This document shows positions 43,043 through 51,892 of a stretch of DNA of 64,000 bases, piece by piece. The stretch spans positions 170,003 through 234,002 of the forward strand of contig CAJUBD010000001.1 of the NCBI GenBank assembly GCA_910584475.1. Direction: 5' to 3'. Source of the stretch: an uncultured Treponema sp. GTDB lineage: Bacteria > Spirochaetota > Spirochaetia > Treponematales > Treponemataceae. Under the pieces are notes generated by a model, which worked only from the letters and a program-made list of their open reading frames with translations, did no database searches and was not told the origin of the DNA. The translations under genes were made by a program, and so were the position numbers. The number at the start of each line of letters is the position of its first letter. The stretch's first letter is position 1.

Positions 43043-43882
43043 ATGTTGAAACTCAACGCACTGAAATTTGAAAAGGTCTGGGGCTACGAGCTGTGGCTCG
43101 CATCCACGCATAAAAACGGCTTGCAAAGGGATTTCGCAGAATACTCAGGCGGCGAATATCCGCTCCTCGTAAAGATAATAAACGCGGACGAAACGCTGAG
43201 CGTGCAAGTCCACCCCGACGACGCGACCGCCGTCGCTCTAGAAGGAGCGGGCAACGTCGGCAAAACCGAATGTTGGTATGTCCTCGACGCGAAGCCCGGA
43301 GCGAAACTGGTCTACGGCTTGAACGGCGAGCACTCCTCAGGCGAACTTGCCGAAGCCATAAAGTCCAACTCGCTCGAAAGGTATCTTAACGAGGTCGAAG
43401 TGAAAAAGGGCGACTTCGTTTTCATTCCGTCGGGCACTGTCCACGCCATCGGCGGTGGCTTGCGACTCTTGGAAGTCCAGCAGTCCTGCGACCTCACCTA
43501 CCGCCTCTACGACTGGGGAAGGCCTCGCGAAGTGCACATCGAAAAGGGACTTAAGTCAATCAAGGAAAATCCGCTTTTGCGCGTCGCGCCTTTCGACAAG
43601 GATTTTGAATGCGACTATTTTTCTTTGGAAGAAATTAAGGTTTCCGGCGCGTACTCGGCGTTCAACTCGGGCAAAAAGGAAAGTCCGCGCGACACGATTT
43701 TGTTCTTCATTCTCGAAGGAAGCGGACGCGTACGCGGCGGCGAAACTGATCCAGGAAAGGCGGAAAAGACGCCCGCCGCCGACTTCAAGGCGGAAGACAT
43801 CTTCGCGCTCGGCGGAAAAGAAAAAATCACATTCATGGCAGAGGGTGCGCGGATTATGAAAATTTCGTGCGGACAAAAATGA
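43043..43882 (+). CDS. manA: Mannose-6-phosphate isomerase, class I
   Basis: A 279-residue cupin-type isomerase (mannose 6-phosphate to fructose 6-phosphate). The first zinc ligands are in LSVQVHPDD (about residue 58), and the second region is FIPSGTVHAIGGGLRLLEVQ (about residue 140). Length is that of the short bacterial class I type. ATG 43043 (MLKLNALKFEKVWGYELW) is preferred over the longer ORF start; AGAAGGA lies upstream. Its stop overlaps the next start as ATGA. Confidence 0.92.
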   Translation: MLKLNALKFEKVWGYELWLASTHKNGLQRDFAEYSGGEYPLLVKIINADETLSVQVHPDDATAVALEGAGNVGKTECWYVLDAKPGAKLVYGLNGEHSSGELAEAIKSNSLERYLNEVEVKKGDFVFIPSGTVHAIGGGLRLLEVQQSCDLTYRLYDWGRPREVHIEKGLKSIKENPLLRVAPFDKDFECDYFSLEEIKVSGAYSAFNSGKKESPRDTILFFILEGSGRVRGGETDPGKAEKTPAADFKAEDIFALGGKEKITFMAEGARIMKISCGQK

Positions 43883-44689
43883 CGAATGAAATTCTTCTCA
43901 TCGCATCCCTTTTGTTTTCTTACGGCGCACTGCTCTTCATGTTCCGCTTTTTCGGGAATGGGGGAGTATTCGCTTGGATCGCGCTCGCCACGATTTTGGC
44001 GAACATCGAAGTGGCGGTGCTCGTGGACGCTTTCGGAATGGAGCAGACTTTGGGCAACACGCTCTTCGCATCGACATTCTTGGCGACGGACATATTAAGC
44101 GAATTCTACGGAAAGAAAACCGCGCGGCGCGGAGTCTTCGTCGGGATTTGCGCGAGCGTCGCGTTCATATTCTTCTCGACCATCTGGGTTCGCTATGTCC
44201 CCTCCCCCAACGACGGCGTAATGGACGCGATGAGGACTCTTTTTTCGAACACGCCGCGCATTCTGCTCGCAAGCTTCGTAGGCTTCGCGGCAAGCGAAAT
44301 GTTCGACATCTGGGCTTACGAAAAATGGCGCGCGCTCACGGTACGGCTTTGCGGCGACGGACGGAAATTCCTCTGGCTTCGCAACAACGGCTCGACTTTG
44401 ATTTCGCAGGCGATCAACATCGTGCTTTTCAATACGCTCGCTTTCGCGGGAATCTTCGACAGGGCGACGCTCGTTTCCGTGACGGCATCATGCTATGTCA
44501 TCTACATTTTCACGAGCCTCTTGGACACGCCGTTCATCTATCTGGCGCGGGCGATTTTTGAAAAAGGCGGCGGGAATAAGGAATATTGTGGCAAAACCGC
44601 CCCGCACTTGCAATTTTTTTGCAATAGTTTTATACTGAAAAACAGCAGGCGATTTCGTTTTGCGTTCATTCATTTTTTGGAGAAAATTA
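43879..44689 (+). CDS. Queuosine-precursor transporter (YhhQ/DUF165 family), without its own stop codon
   Basis: About 235 residues of a polytopic membrane protein with the YhhQ family pattern: FASTFLATDILSEFYGKKTA (about residue 70), SQAINIVLFNTLAFAG (about 180) and LLDTPFIYLARAIF (about 215). The family imports queuosine precursors for tRNA modification. The frame does not stop after the last helix. It continues through what looks like an intergenic region (including a promoter) into the branched-chain aminotransferase, so a stop has probably been lost by an indel or substitution near 44575-44590, where TAA is one base out of frame. Translation starts by ATGA overlap with manA. Confidence 0.75.
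44608..44636 (+). promoter_or_regulatory. ilvE promoter inside the extended transporter frame
   Basis: TTGCAA (44608-44613), 17 bases, TATACT (44631-44636). Predicted start near 44643, then a leader of about 47 bases with TTGGAG before the ATG at 44690. Its presence shows that this stretch was an intergenic region. Confidence 0.8.
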
Positions 44690-45723
44690 TGGCGAAAAAT
44701 CTCGACTGGAAAAACCTCCCCTTCGCCTACATGGAAAGCGGGAAAAGTTTCGTCGCCCATTACAAGGACGGCGCATGGGATGACGGCGCGCTCACTGGCG
44801 ACCACACTATTACGATTTCAGAATGCGCGGGCGTCTTGCAGTACGCGCAGACTTGCTTTGAAGGACTGAAGGCGTACACCACCGCCGACGGGCGAATCGT
44901 CACATTCCGCCCCGACTTGAACGCGGCGAGAATGCGAGAGAGCTGCATCAGGCTTGAGATGCCGGTTTTCCCCGAGGACAGATTCGTGGAGGCGGTGCTC
45001 ACGACGGTAAAGGAAAACATCGAATTCGTTCCGCCCTATGGAAGCGGCGCGACTCTCTACATCAGGCCGTATATGTTCGGCTCGAGCGCGGTAATCGGAG
45101 TCGATCCCGCCGCCGAATACCAGTTCAGGATTCTCACCACACCGGTAGGTCCTTACTTCAAGGGCGGGGTAAAGCCGATTTCCGTGCGGATGTCGGAACT
45201 TGACAGGGCCGCCCCCCACGGCACGGGAGACATCAAGGCGGGACTCAACTACGCGATGAGCCTTTACAACATCGTTGACGCGCACAAAAAGGGCTTCAAC
45301 GAAAACATCTACACTGACCCTGCCAGCCACACTTACATCGAAGAGACAGGCGGCGCGAACATAATTTTCGTCACGAAAGACGGAAAGCTCGTCACTCCGA
45401 AGTCCAATTCAATTCTGCCTTCAATCACGCGGCGTTCGCTCGTGCAAGTGGCGCGCGACTATTTGGGAATGGAAGTGGAAGAGCGGCAAGTGCACCGCGA
45501 CGAGCTGTCGAGTTTCCAAGAGATCGGACTTTGCGGAACGGCGGCGGTCATCTCGCCCATCGGAAAAATCACCGACGGCACGAAGGAAATCCTCGTTCCG
45601 AGCGGAATGGAAACGATCGGACCTGTGCTCGGGAAACTGCGCGACACTTTGACAGGAATCCAGATGGGCACGGAAAAAGCCCCCGACGGCTGGATTTACG
45701 AGATAAGGCAAAGCAAGGATTGA
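44690..45723 (+). CDS. ilvE: Branched-chain amino acid aminotransferase
   Basis: A 344-residue class IV PLP aminotransferase that interconverts Leu/Ile/Val and their 2-oxo acids with glutamate. Family motifs: QYAQTCFEGLKAYTTADG (about residue 55), YIRPYMFGSS, the PLP Lys in GDIKAGLNYAMSL (about residue 183), and YIEETGGANIIFV with the cofactor-contacting Glu. The C-terminal TPKSNSILPSITRRSL is typical of the bacterial IlvE-II type. The ATG has its own GGAG and promoter, even though the frame is open upstream into the transporter. Confidence 0.93.
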
Positions 45724-45910
45724 GAAATAAATAATTTAGTATGCCGGTATTGCAAGACCGAGTGTGTAAGTATCGAGAATTAAAATACCGTTACACCGTG
45801 CGTATTCTTTGCACACTCCCAACTGCCCGTCAATACTCTGTTCAGTCTGATTTTCTGAGCCGCACCTTGCATAAATGACTGCGACATATTTTTATGGACA
45901 CTCAAAAAGA

Positions 45911-45946
45911 AAAGCCGAGAGCGAAATTGAAATCGCTTTCGGCTTT
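45911..45946. terminator. Two-way terminator between ilvE and the GNAT gene
   Basis: AAAGCCGAGAGCG (45911-45923) pairs with CGCTTTCGGCTTT (45934-45946) with one G-T pair, flanked by A-rich sequence on the left and TTTT on the right. It can serve both convergent transcripts. Confidence 0.8.
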
Positions 45947-45971
45947 TACCGTCTACCCGATAAATTGCAAT

Positions 45972-46460
45972 TTATATTCTTTTCAGATAATATTCTATTC
46001 CCAACCATTGCCCGAACTTAAAGCCAATATCAGGCAACTTGCCGCAAAACTCAAAACCGTTTTTAATATGGAAATTTTTACTGTTTTCGTTGTCTGCCGT
46101 AATGATTGAAATTATTCGCTTTATATTCTTTTCTTTCGCCCGTTTTTCCAATTCGGCAAGCAACAGCGTACCTATGCCCGAACCTAAATTATCTTTATCC
46201 ACATAAATCGATAAATCTGCGGTGTAACGATAGGCGGAACGCTCGTTGAATTTGTCAAGGTATGCAAAGCCTTTAATTTTATTGCTTTGAACAGCCACTA
46301 GAAAAGGGTATTCGGCGGTTATGCGTTCAATGCGGCGTTTGTAATCGTAAAGACCAAGCGCACTTTCTTCAAATGTAACAACGCTGTTCTCTATATAATG
46401 ATTGTATATATTCAGACATTGCACAAAATCCGTCTTTTCCATATCTCTGATTTTTATCAT
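45972..46460 (-). CDS. GNAT acetyltransferase, phosphinothricin-acetyltransferase-like
   Basis: A 162-residue GNAT protein. IYNHYIENSVVTFEE near the start, AYRYTADLSIYVD, the acetyl-CoA loop GSGIGTLLL and the C-terminal HIKNGFEFCGKLPDIGFKFG match the PAT/MnaT branch, which acetylates compounds such as phosphinothricin or methionine sulfoximine. The natural substrate here is unknown. It is 22 bases downstream of a VOC-family gene; codon use of both is more AT-rich than that of the core genes, suggesting acquisition. Confidence 0.85.
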   Translation of the reverse strand: MIKIRDMEKTDFVQCLNIYNHYIENSVVTFEESALGLYDYKRRIERITAEYPFLVAVQSNKIKGFAYLDKFNERSAYRYTADLSIYVDKDNLGSGIGTLLLAELEKRAKEKNIKRIISIITADNENSKNFHIKNGFEFCGKLPDIGFKFGQWLGIEYYLKRI

Positions 46461-46482
46461 AAGAACACCGCTGAATTGTAAT

Positions 46483-46941
46483 TCACCTTATACAATCGCT
46501 TATGTATTGAATAGGAACATCCATACGCCTTGCGACCTGTTCAGGTGTCATTCCACTATCTAAAAACCGTCGGCAAACAGTTTTCATATTTTCTCCGACC
46601 TCAATTATATTTCGGTCAAGGTCATAAAAGCGAACAACCCGTTGTCCCCAAGAATGTGTCTTTATTTGGTGGACATAAACTATATCAAAGTTGTGCAACT
46701 TACTTGTAAAATTATCAAAATCGTCAACTTCAAAATACAACTCAAAATTATTACCGCCATACGAGATTGAATCGGTTTCAATAAATTTTTTATAAGTTTC
46801 TTGTGTTTGCAAAGCCAAACCGCCCGATAATGTTTTGTTTGCGCCAAAGTCCGCTACAATCCGTAACCCAAATAGTTTACTATAAAATTCGACTGATTTA
46901 TCTATATCGGAAACAACCAACATAACAGCCATATCTTTCAT
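46483..46941 (-). CDS. VOC (glyoxalase/bleomycin-resistance fold) protein with helical tail
   Basis: A 152-residue VOC-fold protein: AVMLVVSDIDKSVEFYSKLF at the start, NNFELYFEVDDFDNF and VVRFYDLDRNIIEVGE with the metal-type Glu. The last 35 residues (MTPEQVARRMDVPIQYI region) form a short helix-turn-helix-like tail. VOC proteins bind or modify small molecules, including antibiotics. It is cotranscribed with the following GNAT gene, and the pair resembles small detoxification sets. GAGAGG precedes the ATG. Confidence 0.82.
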   Translation of the reverse strand: MKDMAVMLVVSDIDKSVEFYSKLFGLRIVADFGANKTLSGGLALQTQETYKKFIETDSISYGGNNFELYFEVDDFDNFTSKLHNFDIVYVHQIKTHSWGQRVVRFYDLDRNIIEVGENMKTVCRRFLDSGMTPEQVARRMDVPIQYISDCIR

Positions 46942-46980
46942 TTCATCAACCTCTCAAAACAGAAATATATTCTTACTTTT

Positions 46981-47227
46981 TGTTCCTTAAAATTAAGCAC
47001 CGCAGGAAGTTTCAACTTCCGAGGACGCTTAATTAGCCCGCGCGAGCGGGCAGTAAATCGCGAGTTTTTGCAAAAAACTCGTATTAAAATCAGCAACGCA
47101 ATTTTAGCCGCTGATTTTAAATGTTCCTTAAAATTAAGCACCGCAGGAAGTTTCAACTTCCGAGGACGCTTAATTAGCCCGCGCGAGCGGGCAGTAAATC
47201 ACGAGTTTTTGAAAAAAAACTCGTATT
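46981..47227. repeat. Two near-identical copies of a three-hairpin repeat
   Basis: Copy 1 is 46981-47085 and copy 2 is 47122-47227, almost identical over about 105 bases. Each holds GGAAGTTTCAACTTCC, CCCGC-GCGA-GCGGG and CGAGTTTTTG...AAAACTCG hairpins in the same order. The 36 bases between them are part of a further perfect stem, TTAAAATCAGC (47084-47094) with GCTGATTTTAA (47110-47120). A diverged copy lies at 227-317 and a single module in the array at 37714. No gene is encoded; the whole resembles a REP/MITE-like family. Confidence 0.85.
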
Positions 47228-47623
47228 TCTCTTGATAATTAACAATTTGATAAAATCATTAAATAATGTGGTATCCGTTGGCTCGAACATTAGCCATTTC
47301 CCATCGTGGTAAGTATGCGCATTATCGTATATTTTTTGAACTTCTTTTGAGTAACTGTCTTTTGCGGCCTCAAATTTCAACCGCTCGTCTTTGCCCAAGA
47401 CAATCATAAAACCTACGCAATTTTCTCTTGCATATAAAGCACAAAGCGTTTTGCCGCCACGCCGATATTTGTATTCGTATTTCCACGCTTTACCGCCCTT
47501 ACCCCATAAGCGTTCCATATCATAGTGTTCGTCGATTAAAGCGCACAGTCCATTCCATACATCGCAAAGAGATTGACCGACCAAAGCCGTCATTTCATCA
47601 TTGTTAGGTATCGTATCAAGCAT
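47174..47623 (-). CDS. DUF3788-family protein, tail encoded by a repeat
   Basis: A 149-residue protein beginning MLDTIPNNDEMTALVGQSL. The pattern WKYEYKYRRGGKTLCALYAREN and FMIVLGKDERLKFE is that of DUF3788 proteins, small proteins of unknown function common in gut bacteria. The final dozen residues (SFFSKTRDLLPARAG) are encoded by the right-hand hairpin repeat, so the natural C-terminus has probably been replaced or extended by repeat insertion. ATG 47623 is preferred over the longer ORF start as the family start. Confidence 0.75.
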   Translation of the reverse strand: MLDTIPNNDEMTALVGQSLCDVWNGLCALIDEHYDMERLWGKGGKAWKYEYKYRRGGKTLCALYARENCVGFMIVLGKDERLKFEAAKDSYSKEVQKIYDNAHTYHDGKWLMFEPTDTTLFNDFIKLLIIKRNTSFFSKTRDLLPARAG

Positions 47624-47698
47624 ATTATACTTCCTGCCTTTGTGCAATAAAAAATTACTGTTTATCGCTCTGCTTGAGCAGGATATTATAATGCATAC

Positions 47699-48113
47699 TC
47701 AAAGAATTTTCAACCGTTTACCTGCCCTAAAAACATGCGCACGCCTAACCCAAAACAACCGAGCGAACACTCCTTCAAGTGTAGCACGAAAGCGGCGGAA
47801 TTGCAACCGTTGAACTTCGCGAGCCTTCCCTTCGCGAAGCTCCAGAAGTTCTCGATTCCGTTGACTCAGGCGTTTGCCGCGCGCGAACTCGTTCTCGCTG
47901 TGGAAGACGCGGTAGTGGTCGTAGCCGTTGAGCACGAGGCCGTAGTACGCCCTCCAAACCTCCGTTCCACAAGTCGATGGCGGAGGCTTCGTTTTCAAGG
48001 CGCTTTTTCGCGGGCTTTCCCAAAGCATTCTCTTTCACGTTGGAGAACTGATTTTTGTCCCATTCAATCGGATGTCTGCAAACTGCTTTCCTCACCTCGG
48101 GCTTTGTGAGCAT
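47699..48113 (-). pseudogene. Frameshifted gene downstream of the SH3b gene
   Basis: Two overlapping frames look like one broken gene. The first starts at ATG 48113 (MLTKPEVRKAVCRHPIEWDK) and reads well to about NEASAIDLWNG. After roughly 47950 the coding signal passes to another frame (EVWRAYYGLVLNGYDHYRVF, then NEFARGKRLSQRNRELLEL), ending at 47699. The rejoined product would be about 138 residues, soluble, with no recognised domain. It starts six bases after the SH3b gene, so it belongs to the same operon. Confidence 0.55.
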
Positions 48114-48119
48114 TCCTCC

Positions 48120-49543
48120 TCACTCCTTGCCATTTTTCCATTTCTTCATCGCAAGAACAATTACGGCAAGCAAAACGACCAAAAACACGACACCGCCCGC
48201 AATCGGCAATGTGGGCAGACGTGAACCTCGTTGCGAAGCGAGCGTGTTTGTCGCTTCCGCTTTTTCAGTATCTGGGCTTTCGGCTGCTTCAAAGTGCACG
48301 GCTTCCTCCGCTTCGGCGAGGTAGCCGCCGAAAAGCCAGCCTGTCGTGCCGCCCGCTATCGCGTTGCCGTCCTTGTCCTTCGAGCCGCCGAGCACGCTGA
48401 CCTGCACCCAGCTTGACGCGATGCCGTCTATCGTGTCCTCCCTGCCGTACGCGAGGACCTTCACGCGCGTTCCGGCGGCTAGCGTGGTGACGACTTCCGC
48501 CGTCGCCGTGCCGTCAGAGCGCAGGCGCAGGTTCTCGGTAACGGTCGCAGTCTTTCCCAATGCGGGCGCGGGCTTTGGGACGGCGGCATTCTCTGTGGGC
48601 GTGTCGGGTTGTCGCTTGCGTCTGCTGTCGTATTGCCCGCCTTATTGTTTTCCGAAAGACGAATCAAAGGCGGCTCTATCTTGTCATCGAAATCAGAGCT
48701 GCCGTCCGCGTGGCGCGGCCATGTTACTTTGGAGAGGTCGCATTTGTTCGTCCTGATTAGGTTCTCGTACTCATTGCAAAATGAATCATCAACAACGACA
48801 TTTGTAAACATAAGAGTTCCGTTTGCATGATAAACATACATAAAATCGCCATCAAAAACTATTCTAAGCTCAAACTGCTCTCCAATATCAGGAACAAGCG
48901 AATAAAGGCTGTTGAAATCATTGTCCGCTTTGTTCATTTCACCTTTATTTTCTATCTCAAGTTTTACAAGGTATCCGTTTTCTACCGAAGATATGCGTAA
49001 CACATAGGCTGAAAAATAATAATCGTTGTCAAACATGTTTACAAACAAATTATAAAATGATACTTCTGGACAACCATAGAAATAACTATCGTTATACCAA
49101 ACTTCATCATATACTCCCCTCCGACTTTCATGATAATTTATTTCCTGCTGATTTTCTTTATAAAAATTTTCTCTGTCCTCGTAATACAACAAGTCGCAAG
49201 AGTCCTTGTCTATCCATCTTTTATAGTTTTCATTTAATTTTATGGTTGTTTTTTCCACATCAAACAATTCCTCTGTTTCAACTGGAATGACAGCATATGC
49301 ATCGGTCAACCTTTTCTGTCCATCAATATTTAAGCATGCGCTATAATCAAAATCTAATTTGCTATTTTTTCTTTCATCTTGCGTTGAACAATCCCATAAT
49401 TTTACGATTGTTCCCTTTTTAAGAGTCCCTTCAAAATGATAGTAACCGTCATAAATCTTGCAGTCCTTGATGACTTTAACATCTGCCGCGAAACACAATG
49501 TTTGCAAAAACAACGCCGCTGATACTAGAATAAATTTTTTCAT
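48120..49543 (-). pseudogene. Secreted SH3b-domain protein with C-terminal membrane anchor, split by a frameshift
   Basis: The first frame starts at 49543 with a signal peptide (KKFILVSAALFLQTLCFA) and runs as a beta-rich exported protein to about DASDNPTRP. There a missing base in a C-run near 48596-48600 moves the frame. With one C restored it would read on into the downstream frame TENAAVPKPAPALGKTATV and a bacterial SH3 domain (NLRLRSDGTATAEVVTTLAA, ending TGWLFGGYL), followed by a membrane helix (about GGVVFLVVLLAVIVLA) and a Lys-rich end. The intact protein would be about 470 residues, periplasmic and tail-anchored. SH3b domains often bind cell wall. Confidence 0.75.
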
Positions 49544-50670
49544 TTTTTTTCTCCTGTCAATGGATTTAGTCTATTATTTCCCCAACTACCATGTCCTTGA
49601 TTATCTTTCGAAGCATAATAATAACCTTTTGAATTACCAAATCTTAAAGAATAAACACCACCTATAATTCCTCCATCATTTTCATGCAATTGATTATATT
49701 CCATATTGAGGACTTTGCTTCTAGAATCATCATCCATCCCTGTTTTACACTCTATAACTTCCAAATGCAGATGTGCAGCAGACGAATATCCTGTATTGCC
49801 AACTTCCGCAACAACGTCACCAACTTGGATTCTCTCTCCCTCTTTTTTCCTGAATTTCGACAGGTGTCCCAACAAATACAATTTATCATTGTCCCCCTTT
49901 ATCACCATGCAGCGACCATAACAAGGCCTGTTTTCTTTGTAAGTATTTTCTATAGTTCCTTGATATGTCGTCGCCCAGACGATGCCATTCACCAAAGCAT
50001 AAATACTCGTACCCTCATAACCTGCAAGATCTATTCCCGTGTGATTTCCTCCGTAGCCTTCCGTTACTCCAAAGTCATAATTAACAGCCGCCCAATATAA
50101 CTGCGTTCCGTTCATGGTCTTCTTTATAGGAAACCTCTCTATGTCATAGTCATTCGTCTGTCTTGGAATGGTCGGAGCAAACCCCGGATTTGACTTGACT
50201 TCTATGTCAGAATCATTACCTTTCGCAAAACGGGGTCTTATCGTCATACCCGCATACGGGTTGAACTCAAACAGTCCCGCCCTTTCAAAATGCCGCAGAC
50301 TGTACACTGGATGCAAAAAATAGAAGCTGTTTCCTGTCACGAAGATTTGACTCAGTGCGTTCTCCCATAGGTCAAAGTTCGAGGCCTCGACCCTCAGGCA
50401 GCCAGCAGTTGTCGGCTCGAACACTTTCCTCATCATTTCATCCGGTGTGTCTGATGTTACTCCGAAGTAATGCAGTATCATCGCTAGGCAGGTTATGTTG
50501 CAGCTGTTCTTTGCCTTCGAGTCTGTTTTGCCGTTGGGAAGTAGTTTTCCAGCTAATGAATTACCTTCAGAATCTACCTCATTTGTATCAACTGGATATT
50601 TTTCATTCCATACTGTTTGATTATTACGTTGTGAAAAATACGGAACTTCAAGGTTTCTTAGAATATTCAT
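49540..50670 (-). CDS. M23 metallopeptidase with N-terminal C39-like domain, no signal peptide
   Basis: A 376-residue protein in two parts. The N-terminal part (EVPYFSQRNN at residue 8, then KNSCNITCLAMILHYFG near residue 58) matches the C39-like cysteine-peptidase fold with its Cys; the partner His is not obvious. The C-terminal part (about residues 205-330) is an M23 endopeptidase with both zinc motifs, NHTGIDLAG (H-x3-D) and HLHLEV (H-x-H), so wall-peptide cleavage is likely. No export signal is seen, although both neighbours are exported proteins. Start and stop overlap the neighbouring genes by four bases each. Confidence 0.88.
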   Translation of the reverse strand: MNILRNLEVPYFSQRNNQTVWNEKYPVDTNEVDSEGNSLAGKLLPNGKTDSKAKNSCNITCLAMILHYFGVTSDTPDEMMRKVFEPTTAGCLRVEASNFDLWENALSQIFVTGNSFYFLHPVYSLRHFERAGLFEFNPYAGMTIRPRFAKGNDSDIEVKSNPGFAPTIPRQTNDYDIERFPIKKTMNGTQLYWAAVNYDFGVTEGYGGNHTGIDLAGYEGTSIYALVNGIVWATTYQGTIENTYKENRPCYGRCMVIKGDNDKLYLLGHLSKFRKKEGERIQVGDVVAEVGNTGYSSAAHLHLEVIECKTGMDDDSRSKVLNMEYNQLHENDGGIIGGVYSLRFGNSKGYYYASKDNQGHGSWGNNRLNPLTGEKK

Positions 50671-51764
50671 TCGACGCCCCCGAAAAGCCAGCCCATTTCT
50701 TCATTGTAAAAATCAATTTCTGCCAAACAGGTGTCACTATATTTTTTACCTTTACTAATCTTAGATACAAAAATATAGCCGTTTGAAAACGTTTTGTATT
50801 CTCCAATCTGAAAAGCCATGCAATCGTCTCTTAATTTATATCTATTGTTTGTTTCCAGTAATTTTCTCGAAGGGTATTTACTATCCAGCGTCCATTCATC
50901 AGCTACTTCTATTATTCTATTGTTTGAAAAATATAGATCCTTATTTGCCGCATATCCATTAATTATCGCGAATTTGGTTATTTTTGGTTTAATCGCGCAT
51001 ACATACATCAAATCGTCTTCCGTGTCTTCCACATAGCTCGTCGCGGGATTCTTGTCAAACGCGTTCTGTATCGTATATCTGAAAACATCGTTTTTGTCAA
51101 TCAGAGGTGTTGAACAGTCTATGTGTATATCTTCCTCATTTGAATATGTGTTCCTTAAATCTGCCGTAGAAAAATCATCGTTCCAGTACACTGCCGCCTT
51201 GTGGTTCACGATGCGTTCATACCCCGCCATTTCATAAAGGCTTTTTTCTTTTTCGTATCGCTCTATTTCGTAAATCATTATCCCCGCGATTTTGTTTTTC
51301 TTGATGATAGGCATGAAATTGGAATTCAGTTTTGAGCGCGTGACGCTTTGTCCGTACACTCTGAAGTCGGCGGCATAAAAATTGGCGAAAATCAGGTTGG
51401 GCGCGGACGTTCCGTTTGCATAGTATCCTTTCTGGAACATGCAGGGCGTTCCGTCGGCGGTCTCGACTGTCTTTAAAAAGACCCTGTACAAAACCTCGTC
51501 CGTCTCCGCGAATGTCTGCCTGAAGATTTGGATTGGGCTGCCCTGCGCGACTTCGACTGTCGCTGGAAAAACATCGTTGTTGTCCTCCAGCACTCCGTAA
51601 AACTCTTTGTTCAGTTCCTTTAATTCCGCTTCGGGAATTCTCATTTCCGCACAAGCCTGCGCAACGCTTATCTCTTCGATGCGCCCTTTGTTTATGTGCG
51701 GTGTGAACGCGAACAGTTGTGTTGTGGACAACAATGCCGCAAAAATCTGGATATATTTTTTCAT
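50667..51764 (-). CDS. Secreted protein with C-terminal discoidin-like (NADase-type glycan-binding) domain
   Basis: A 365-residue exported protein (MKKYIQIFAALLSTTQLFA signal, cut after LFA). The first 220 residues are unrecognised; they include VAQACAEMRIPEAELKELN, a LysM-like helical look. The last 140 residues begin IQNAFDKNPATSYVED and continue with FAIINGYAANKDLYFSNNRI and CLAEIDFYNEEMGWLFGG. This is the pattern of discoidin-like domains called NADase-type glycan-binding domains. It heads the four-gene cassette. ATG 51764 has GGGAGA six bases upstream; the longer ORF start adds a non-signal extension. Confidence 0.8.
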   Translation of the reverse strand: MKKYIQIFAALLSTTQLFAFTPHINKGRIEEISVAQACAEMRIPEAELKELNKEFYGVLEDNNDVFPATVEVAQGSPIQIFRQTFAETDEVLYRVFLKTVETADGTPCMFQKGYYANGTSAPNLIFANFYAADFRVYGQSVTRSKLNSNFMPIIKKNKIAGIMIYEIERYEKEKSLYEMAGYERIVNHKAAVYWNDDFSTADLRNTYSNEEDIHIDCSTPLIDKNDVFRYTIQNAFDKNPATSYVEDTEDDLMYVCAIKPKITKFAIINGYAANKDLYFSNNRIIEVADEWTLDSKYPSRKLLETNNRYKLRDDCMAFQIGEYKTFSNGYIFVSKISKGKKYSDTCLAEIDFYNEEMGWLFGGVE

Positions 51765-51892
51765 AAAATTCTCCCATAATAAGAAAGTTCGCAACGCAAA
51801 ACGTTTTTAACCAGCGGACGAGTTTTCACAGAAAATTTGAAGTTAAAATTTGTTACAATATATTTGGCGCAAATTAAATCTCCGGCTGTTTT

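Noticed and set aside
43867..45723. A true 618-residue transporter-aminotransferase fusion enzyme
   Set aside because: The joining segment contains a complete promoter and a ribosome site for ilvE and looks like former intergenic DNA; two genes are the better reading, with read-through only possible.
45894..46109. A 71-codon plus-strand frame after ilvE
   Set aside because: It runs through the terminator stem and opposite the GNAT gene.
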